Source: an archaeon MnTg01 (GTDB lineage Archaea; Thermoproteota; Nitrososphaeria; Nitrososphaerales; Nitrosopumilaceae). Taken from it: 5,307 nt of DNA. The stretch lies in contig BFAR01000127.1 in NCBI GenBank assembly GCA_008974855.1, positions 1 through 5,307 on the forward strand, read 5' to 3'. Shown here piece after piece: positions 1 through 4,902 of the stretch. The translations under genes and the position numbers were made by a program. Positions within the stretch are counted from its first letter, which is position 1. Each line of letters starts with the position of its first letter. The notes beneath the pieces were generated by a model. The model made no database searches. It worked only from the letters and a program-made list of their open reading frames with translations, and was not told where the DNA came from.

Positions 1-102
1 AACTTGCGAATGGGAGATTTGATTGAAATTCCACTAGAAGATAGGCTTGAAAGAAAGATAATTAATGACAAAAAAGACATCAAAGAGAGGAAAATAAAAT
101 GA
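1..102 (+). CDS. 3' end of an unidentified gene upstream of lysW (partial)
   Basis: Frame 1 is open from the left edge and ends at TGA 100-102, giving 33 visible residues that start NLRMGDLIEIPLEDRLERKI and finish with a very charged Lys/Glu/Asp-rich tail. I do not recognise the family from this tail. The stop overlaps the lysW ATG in an ATGA arrangement, so the gene is very probably the upstream member of the same operon. By context it could be another lysine/arginine biosynthesis gene, but nothing in the visible residues proves that. The start and any domain lie outside the window. Confidence 0.6.
   Translation, partial: NLRMGDLIEIPLEDRLERKIINDKKDIKERKIK
85..90 (+). promoter_or_regulatory. 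Shine-Dalgarno site for lysW
   Basis: GAGAGG lies 8 nt upstream of the ATG at 99 and contains the GAGG core that pairs with the 16S rRNA 3' end. It sits inside the last codons of the preceding gene and supports ATG 99 as the lysW start. Confidence 0.55.
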
Positions 103-266
103 CTAACTGCCCTGAATGTGATGCAAAGATTTCTATTCCTAATGATGCGCTTGAAGGGGAAATTGTTACTTGTCCTGACTGTGGAGCTAGCTATGAACTT
201 GTTAAGGCATCAGAAGGATTTGAACTAAAACCTGCCCAGACGGTTGGCGAGGATTGGGGTCAGTGA
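99..266 (+). CDS. lysW: LysW amino-group carrier protein (lysine/arginine biosynthesis)
   Basis: This is a 55-aa acidic protein recognised as LysW, the carrier whose C-terminal glutamate side chain normally forms an isopeptide bond with the amino group of alpha-aminoadipate (lysine route) or glutamate (arginine route). It protects the intermediate and presents it to the LysZ, LysY, LysJ and LysK enzymes. An N-terminal zinc ribbon is visible: C4-P-E-C7 and C25-P-D-C28. The tail has the family EDWG motif at residues 51-54. The last residue is Gln55 (CAG 261-263), where the family normally has Glu. The ATG overlaps the previous stop (ATGA) and has a good Shine-Dalgarno site. The TGA overlaps the lysX GTG (GTGA), so translation of the two is probably coupled. 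Family assignment is secure from the cysteine pattern, length, tail and neighbours; the function of a Gln-ended form is open. Confidence 0.93.
   Translation: MTNCPECDAKISIPNDALEGEIVTCPDCGASYELVKASEGFELKPAQTVGEDWGQ
249..253 (+). promoter_or_regulatory. Shine-Dalgarno site for lysX, inside the lysW EDWG codons
   Basis: GAGGA ends 9 nt before the GTG at 263, good spacing for that start. It directly abuts the alternative in-frame TTG at 254, where it could not act. It therefore decides the lysX start in favour of GTG 263. The same bases encode the Glu-Asp of the lysW EDWG tail. Confidence 0.6.
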
Positions 267-1111
267 CCCCTGAAATTACAGTTCTTTATGATACCATCCG
301 TTGGGAAGAAAAAGCACTCCTAGAGGCAGGTAAAAAAAAGAATGTAAATCTCCAGATGTTGGATTGTAAAAAATTATCATTAGATCTAGATAATGAAGTA
401 AATAATTATGGGACAGTTTTACAAAGGTGTGTAAGCTATTACAGAAATCTTCATTCAACTGCAGGATTAGAAGGAATGGGGGTAAACGTCATTAACTGTC
501 TTAATACTGGCATATTTGCAGGAAATAAGCTCTTTACACATATGTTGTTAAAAAAACAAGGAATTTTAACTCCGTTTGCAACTGTATCTTTTTCTAAAGA
601 AGCAGCGTTGGAATCATTAGAAAAACATGGATATCCACAAATAATTAAACCAACGGTAGGAAGTTGGGGTAGAATGGTTTCAAAAATTAATGACAGTGAT
701 TCTGCAGAAGGCATTATTGAAGCTAGAGAGAAAATGTATCCTATTTATCAAATTCACTATCTAGAAGAATTTGTCCAACGTCCTCCTAGAGATATTCGAG
801 CAATTGTGGTAGGAGATAAAGTAGTTGCAGCCATTTACAGAAGTTCTGGAAATGGATCTTGGAAAACCAACATGGCATTAGGTGGAGTTGCTGAAAAATG
901 TCCAGTTTCAAATGAAATGGAAGATATATGTATTAAGGCAAAAAATGCAGTTCAAGGTCAAATAGTAGGAGTAGATTTGATGGAAAGTAAAGACAAAGGA
1001 TTGATAGTTCATGAAGTAAATAATACAACTGAATTCAAGAATACTGTTAGAGTATGTGATGTAGATATTCCATCATTAATGATAGATTACGCCCTTAAAT
1101 CATCTAAGTAA
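263..1111 (+). CDS. lysX: LysW ligase LysX (ATP-grasp, alpha-aminoadipate/glutamate--LysW ligase)
   Basis: This 282-aa protein belongs to the RimK-like ATP-grasp family and is of usual LysX/ArgX length. It would use ATP to activate the LysW C-terminal carboxylate as an acyl phosphate and join it to the amino group of alpha-aminoadipate and/or glutamate, the entry step of the carrier pathway. Visible features are an N-terminal LYDTIRWEEK segment as in LysX proteins, NTGIFAGNK near residue 81, a nucleotide-binding IIKPTVGSWGR (about 127-137), the RDIRAIVVGDKVVAAIYR strand pair (about 176-193), and metal-ligand residues D238 and E251/N253 in VDLMES and HEVNNTTEF. FKNT at 258-261 resembles the Asn-Thr motif I recall for LysX rather than the Gly-Phe of ArgX, suggesting aminoadipate use; a dual role is possible because no second ligase is visible here. 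The GTG start overlaps the lysW stop and has a well-spaced Shine-Dalgarno site; a TTG at 254 in the same frame is less likely. Confidence 0.92.
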   Translation: MTPEITVLYDTIRWEEKALLEAGKKKNVNLQMLDCKKLSLDLDNEVNNYGTVLQRCVSYYRNLHSTAGLEGMGVNVINCLNTGIFAGNKLFTHMLLKKQGILTPFATVSFSKEAALESLEKHGYPQIIKPTVGSWGRMVSKINDSDSAEGIIEAREKMYPIYQIHYLEEFVQRPPRDIRAIVVGDKVVAAIYRSSGNGSWKTNMALGGVAEKCPVSNEMEDICIKAKNAVQGQIVGVDLMESKDKGLIVHEVNNTTEFKNTVRVCDVDIPSLMIDYALKSSK

Positions 1112-1114
1112 AAA

Positions 1115-2239
1115 TTGCACACTTCATTTACAGTAACTCCCAGATTTTGCGTAAAGATGTTAGAAAAGGCTCTAAGATTGTACACGCCCTCGCTTAGCGA
1201 AAAGCCAATGGCTGATTTTCTTGCAGACAAGTGTGATGATCTAGGTTTTGAAGATATACAAATAGACGAAGTGGGAAATTTGATAGCAAGAAAAGGTTCT
1301 GGTTTACCGAGAATTCTTTTGTGTGGACATATGGATACGGTGCCAGGAAAAATTAAGGTAAGAATAGAGGGAGATTCATTATATGGAAGAGGAGCTTCTG
1401 ATGCTAAAGCACCATTAATGGCAATGTTGTTTGCAGCTGCATCAATTCAAAACAATAATGGTACAGTAATTTTTGTTGGAGCAGTTGACGAAGAAGGAAA
1501 TGCTACTGGAATAAAAAATCTCGTAAGAGGTAAACTTGAGATTGATTATGCAATTTTTGGAGAACCAAGCGGAATAAAACAAGTGACTATTGCGTATAAG
1601 GGACGTATTGCAATTAATCTAAAAGTAAATGTCGGCAATAGTTCTCATGCAAGTGCCCCATGGCTTTCAAAAAATGCAATAGAAGAATCCATGATATTCA
1701 CTAGGGAATTAAAAAAAGTCTTAGAATCTGGTCAAGAAAACAAGAAAAAAGGAATGATGTTAACCGCTACAGTTACTGAAATCAAAGGCGGGACAAGCCA
1801 TAATGTTACTCCAAAAGAATGTGATGTGGTAATGGATATTAGAATTCCAGTTGATATGAATTGTAAAATGGTTGGAGAAAAAATTACGACATCTATAGAA
1901 GAAGTTTCAAAAAAACGTGAGGTTGAAGTGTTTCATTCAATATTAGATGAAACAGAACCTTTTGAAGCGCCCCATAATTCTCCTTTAGTAAGAGCATTTA
2001 CCTTGGGAATAATGGATGTTGAACATTCTAGACCTATGCTAATTCGTAAAACAGGAACTGGGGACATGAATGTAATTGGGAATCAACTTAACATACCAGT
2101 GGTAACATATGGTCCAGGAGATCCTCATGCATCTCATACCATTGATGAAAAAGTTTCAATGGATGAATATCTTCGTGGAATAGAAGTTCTTAAAAAGACA
2201 TTACAGCATTTAAAAAGACTGCATGATAGAACGATATAA
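1115..2239 (+). CDS. lysK: LysW-lysine/ornithine hydrolase LysK (M20 metallopeptidase family)
   Basis: This 374-aa cytosolic M20 (ArgE/DapE/CPG2-like) zinc hydrolase catalyses the last step of the carrier pathway, cleaving lysine (or ornithine) from LysW. All expected metal and catalytic residues are visible: H72-x-D74 in CGHMDTVPG, bridging D96 in GRGASDAKAP, E126-E127 in VDEEGNATG, E150 in FGEPSG, and the C-terminal His in PHASHTIDE (H341). The dimerisation insert is at about 160-285 and includes GNSSHASAPW. LysK is the best call because it follows lysW-lysX; sequence alone would not exclude a generic acetylornithine or succinyl-diaminopimelate deacylase. The gene begins 3 nt after lysX. 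The start is uncertain: TTG 1115 has no Shine-Dalgarno site, and ATG 1157 would give a 360-aa protein starting MLEKALRLYTPS, also without one. The stop overlaps the dph5 ATG by one base. Confidence 0.9.
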   Translation: MHTSFTVTPRFCVKMLEKALRLYTPSLSEKPMADFLADKCDDLGFEDIQIDEVGNLIARKGSGLPRILLCGHMDTVPGKIKVRIEGDSLYGRGASDAKAPLMAMLFAAASIQNNNGTVIFVGAVDEEGNATGIKNLVRGKLEIDYAIFGEPSGIKQVTIAYKGRIAINLKVNVGNSSHASAPWLSKNAIEESMIFTRELKKVLESGQENKKKGMMLTATVTEIKGGTSHNVTPKECDVVMDIRIPVDMNCKMVGEKITTSIEEVSKKREVEVFHSILDETEPFEAPHNSPLVRAFTLGIMDVEHSRPMLIRKTGTGDMNVIGNQLNIPVVTYGPGDPHASHTIDEKVSMDEYLRGIEVLKKTLQHLKRLHDRTI

Positions 2240-3276
2240 TGCTGTGTATTGCAGGATTAGGTATTTCAGGTATAGAATCAATATCTATTGAAACACAAAA
2301 ACTGCTAAAAAATGCAGATATTGTATACCTTGAACAATTTACTAGTCCAGTAACAAAATTAGAATCAAATAAAATTAGAAAACTCGTTAAAGGTGAATTC
2401 AAAATTGCCAAGAGGTGGATGGTTGAAGATGGCAAAGAGATCCTAAAAAATTCGAAAAAGAAAAACGTGGTATTACTTACTTATGGAGATCCGTATATTG
2501 CTACAACCCATATCGAATTACGAACAAGAGCCATTCAAGAAAAAATTAAAACAAAAACTATCCATGCCGCTTCTTCAATAACTGCTCTAGTGGGAGAATG
2601 CGGGTTACAGTATTACAAAATAGGACGAATTGTTACTGTAATGAAGGATCCTAAAACTCTGACTACTCCATACTATGTTATGTATAGTAATGCGTTAGCT
2701 GGAAACCATACGGTATTACTTTTAGAATATAATCAAGATGAGGGGTTTTTCCTTGAACCAGTAAATGCATTATTAGATCTGCTTTCAACCGAAAAAGAGC
2801 AGAAAAGAAAAATTATATCATCGTCCACTTTTGTTATTATTGCTTCCCGTATAGGATTTAAAAATCAAGCAATTACAGCTGGAAAAATTTCTAATTTAAT
2901 TAAAAAAAATTTTGGTAAACCTCCTCATACAATCATTATACCTGGACAACTTCATTTTACTGAATCAGATGCGCTCAAAGTTTTTGTTAATTGTGTAGAT
3001 GAGCCTTTTGACAATTCAAAAAACATTAAAAAAATTTCAGAACAAATGCTTGAAAAATATGTTCCGATGGTAAGAAAAGCAGTTGAAGAAATTGCTCCAC
3101 ACTATAAGAATTCTAAGGAATTCCAAGAAGTATTAGAAAATGCAGAATTATACATTCAGGATGCAGAAAAATTCTTAGAACAAGGAAAAGATGAGGTTGC
3201 GGTATTAAGCATAGGATATGCTGATGGGTTAGTTGATGCCTTGCGAATAGCAAAGGGATTAAATCCAAAAATGTAG
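2239..3276 (+). CDS. dph5: Diphthine synthase Dph5 with C-terminal DUF357-like domain
   Basis: This 345-aa protein is an archaeal Dph5 (DphB), the S-adenosylmethionine-dependent methyltransferase that methylates the modified histidine of elongation factor 2 during diphthamide synthesis. The tetrapyrrole-methylase-type fold is shown by MLCIAGLGISGIESIS (1-16), VYLEQFTSP (29-37), TYGDPYIATTH (81-91), HAASSITALVG (109-119), GLQYYKIGR (122-130) and the late PGQLHFTESDAL (235-246). These cover about 255 residues, close to the usual Dph5 length. The remaining roughly 75-90 residues form an extra helical region, with NAELYIQDAEKFLEQGKDEV (301-320) and a following SIGYADGLVDALR segment, resembling the stand-alone archaeal DUF357 family. 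The reading frame is unbroken, so this is a fusion and not a visible frameshift. The ATG overlaps the lysK stop (TAATG), so the two are probably co-translated although unrelated in pathway. No clear Shine-Dalgarno site precedes it. Confidence 0.93.
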   Translation: MLCIAGLGISGIESISIETQKLLKNADIVYLEQFTSPVTKLESNKIRKLVKGEFKIAKRWMVEDGKEILKNSKKKNVVLLTYGDPYIATTHIELRTRAIQEKIKTKTIHAASSITALVGECGLQYYKIGRIVTVMKDPKTLTTPYYVMYSNALAGNHTVLLLEYNQDEGFFLEPVNALLDLLSTEKEQKRKIISSSTFVIIASRIGFKNQAITAGKISNLIKKNFGKPPHTIIIPGQLHFTESDALKVFVNCVDEPFDNSKNIKKISEQMLEKYVPMVRKAVEEIAPHYKNSKEFQEVLENAELYIQDAEKFLEQGKDEVAVLSIGYADGLVDALRIAKGLNPKM

Positions 3277-3287
3277 TTAATAACGAT

Positions 3288-3299
3288 GAATTAAAAAAG
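3288..3299 (+). promoter_or_regulatory. Weak candidate TATA element before the cytidylyltransferase gene
   Basis: The 45-bp gap after dph5 contains GAATTAAAAAAG centred about 28 nt upstream of the TTG at 3322, the place expected for an archaeal TATA box if the mRNA is leaderless. The absence of a well-spaced Shine-Dalgarno site fits a leaderless start. Composition here is AT-rich throughout, so chance is a serious alternative, and read-through from dph5 is equally possible. Confidence 0.25.
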
Positions 3300-3321
3300 A
3301 GAGATAAAGTGTAAGTTATAA

Positions 3322-3939
3322 TTGGATTTAATCGACAATACCATTTTATCGGCTATGTTTGCAAGTTCTCTTACAAATAAAAATGCATTAGAAATTGTAA
3401 AGAAAAAGAATTTCTTATCTGATGAGTATATTATTTCGAGAATAGATAACCTTGTTAAAAATGGTCTTGTTGAACAAGATAAAAAATCATTATCTGAACT
3501 TGGAAGAACCTCACTTAGAGTAGTATTAGCAGGGGGAGTTTTTGACATAATACATCCTGGACACATACACACACTTAATTCTGCAAAATCATTAGGTGAT
3601 GCGTTAGTTGTCGTCGTTGCAACTGATAAAACTGCGGAAAAAATGAAGAAAAGAACTCCGCTTCATAATCAAGAACAAAGAAAAAATCTAGTAGAGTCTT
3701 TGTCAATGGTGGACCTATGCTTAATTGGACAGGAAGGAGATATTTTCGAAACTGTTAAAAAAGTAAAGCCAGAAATAATTGCTTTAGGATATGATCAAGT
3801 TCATCAAGAGAAATTCATAACAGATGGTTGTCATAAATTAAATTTGAACGTTAAAGTTGCAAGGTTACAATCACCAAACCCAGAAATTTCAAGTTCAAAT
3901 ATAGAAGAAAAATATGGAGAGGATATTCATGATCTTTAG
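3322..3939 (+). CDS. ribL: RibL-like FAD synthase (cytidylyltransferase family) with N-terminal winged-helix-like domain
   Basis: This 205-aa two-part protein has a helical N-terminal region (about 1-64: ILSAMFAS, LSDEYIISRIDNLVKNGLVE, LSELG) that reads like a winged helix-turn-helix. The C-terminal half (about 66-200) is a nucleotidyltransferase of the TagD/RibL cytidylyltransferase family. Catalytic signatures are VVLAGGVFDIIHPGHIHTLN with the HxGH motif at 78-81, ATDKT (100-104), ALGYDQ (154-159) and the ISSSNI motif (189-194). In archaea this family includes RibL, which adenylates FMN to FAD; a glycerol-phosphate or other cytidylyltransferase cannot be excluded. Nearby ribK supports a flavin role. 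An in-frame stop (TAA 3319-3321) touches the TTG at 3322, so the protein begins there or at ATG 3355; TTG keeps the first helix intact. Archaeal RibL is usually about 150 aa, so the N-terminal domain is an addition. Confidence 0.82.
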   Translation: MDLIDNTILSAMFASSLTNKNALEIVKKKNFLSDEYIISRIDNLVKNGLVEQDKKSLSELGRTSLRVVLAGGVFDIIHPGHIHTLNSAKSLGDALVVVVATDKTAEKMKKRTPLHNQEQRKNLVESLSMVDLCLIGQEGDIFETVKKVKPEIIALGYDQVHQEKFITDGCHKLNLNVKVARLQSPNPEISSSNIEEKYGEDIHDL

Positions 3940-3964
3940 ATATTGTAAAATCAAACATGTTCAA

Positions 3965-3980
3965 AAAATTGTTAAATTTA
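3965..3980 (+). promoter_or_regulatory. Candidate promoter (TATA box) for the histidine kinase gene
   Basis: In the 60-bp gap after the cytidylyltransferase gene, AAATTGTTAAATTTA is centred about 25-28 nt before the ATG at 4000. That is where an archaeal TATA box belongs for a leaderless transcript. There is no Shine-Dalgarno site ahead of this ATG, which agrees. The region is AT-rich, so this is suggestive only. Confidence 0.4.
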
Positions 3981-3999
3981 TGCCAATGGACTAAATTAC

Positions 4000-4902
4000 A
4001 TGCCAGTTTTTATTGATAGTCATAAAATGGGAGGATTAAGTATTTTACAACTAAAAAAAATTCTAAACAATCCAGCTGATAACCATGGAGTTACACATAA
4101 AGATATTCTCTATAATGAAAGACAGAATAAATTATTTTGTATATTAGAAGCACCAAATAAAGAATCAATAGTTAATCATCATAAGGATATTGGGATAGAT
4201 TGTGATTTTATTATTGAAGTAAAGTCTCTTCGAAATGAATCGTTTAATAAAATAGAAAGATTGAGTGCAATGGGAGAATTATCTGCTAGAGTAGCTCATG
4301 ATTTAAGAAATCCACTTGGGATTATAAAAAATGCTGTAGAATTAATCGAAATTTCTTCAGAAGAGATTACTGATGAGAAATTAAAGAAACGAATTGGTAT
4401 GATAAAAAATGCTGCAGATAGAATGTTACGTCAAATTAATGATGTATTAGATTTTGTTAGAACAAGACCATTACAACTTGAAAAAAAATCTTTATCAATA
4501 ATTTTGGAATCATCATTTAAATCAAGTGTTCCTAAATCAATAAAAATTACTAAACCAGAAAATGATTTATCAATAAATTGTGATATCAAACAACTTGAGA
4601 TAGTTTTTAGTAATATTCTTATCAATGCAGTTCAAGCGATGGAAAATTCAGGAGAAATCAAAGTTAGAATAAAGGAAAATGAAAATGATGTTAATATAGA
4701 GATAGAAGATTCAGGACCAGGGATTCCTGAAGATAAAATAGAGCAAATTTTTGATCCATTATTTACTACTAAATCTAGTGGAACTGGATTAGGATTGGTT
4801 AGCTGTAAGAACATTATAGAACAGCACAAAGGAACTATCTCAGTTAAGAATAATCCAACAATTTTTGAAATTATTTTACCAAAAAAAGTTTCTAGTCCAT
4901 AA
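4000..4902 (+). CDS. Soluble histidine kinase with N-terminal DUF4242-like domain
   Basis: This 300-aa protein has no signal peptide or membrane segment, so it is a cytosolic kinase. Residues 1-76 (MPVFIDSHKM, NHGVTHKD, LFCILEAPNKESIVNHHKDI, FIIEVK) resemble DUF4242, a small ferredoxin-like fold that includes a nickel-binding Streptomyces protein (SCO4226). H8, H29, H33, H60, H61 and C47 are possible metal ligands. A HisKA dimerisation domain follows, with the phospho-acceptor H100 in RVAHDLRNPLG. The HATPase domain is complete: N box SNILINAVQAM (204-214), G1 box EDSGPGIP (236-243), F box IFDPLFTT (250-257) and G2 box SSGTGLGLV (259-267). All residues needed for autophosphorylation appear present. 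No response regulator is in the window, so it is an orphan here and its partner and signal are unknown. The ATG matches the natural start of the DUF4242 fold. The last 11 bp overlap the end of the convergent ribK gene. Confidence 0.9.
   Translation: MPVFIDSHKMGGLSILQLKKILNNPADNHGVTHKDILYNERQNKLFCILEAPNKESIVNHHKDIGIDCDFIIEVKSLRNESFNKIERLSAMGELSARVAHDLRNPLGIIKNAVELIEISSEEITDEKLKKRIGMIKNAADRMLRQINDVLDFVRTRPLQLEKKSLSIILESSFKSSVPKSIKITKPENDLSINCDIKQLEIVFSNILINAVQAMENSGEIKVRIKENENDVNIEIEDSGPGIPEDKIEQIFDPLFTTKSSGTGLGLVSCKNIIEQHKGTISVKNNPTIFEIILPKKVSSP
4881..4887 (-). terminator. Oligo-T terminator candidate for ribK
   Basis: On the minus strand a run of seven T begins 5 nt after the ribK stop codon (4892-4894). 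Archaeal RNA polymerase commonly terminates at oligo-T tracts without a hairpin, so position and length fit. The run lies inside the last codons of the convergent kinase gene, where it encodes lysines, so it may instead be coincidental. Confidence 0.4.

Noticed and set aside
254..262. TTG 254 as the lysX start
   Set aside because: The Shine-Dalgarno GAGGA directly abuts it, whereas GTG 263 has 9-nt spacing and a GTGA stop-start overlap typical of this operon.
276..714. Antisense open frames opposite lysX (276-458 and 451-714, minus strand)
   Set aside because: They lie entirely within a strongly supported gene, have no recognisable domains and no start signals; they are by-products of lysX codon use.
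2190..2435. Minus-strand frame of 81 codons across the lysK/dph5 junction
   Set aside because: It is opposite two well-identified genes and has no recognisable family or ribosome binding site.
3291..3572. Minus-strand frame of 93 codons opposite the cytidylyltransferase gene, with a Cys-rich start (CMCPGC)
   Set aside because: The Cys pattern is the reverse complement of the conserved HPGHIHT codons, so it is a shadow and not a metal-binding protein.
4431..4829. Two minus-strand frames opposite the histidine kinase (4431-4625, 4632-4829)
   Set aside because: They are antisense to conserved HisKA/HATPase motifs, have low-complexity Ser/Ile-rich translations and show no family signal.
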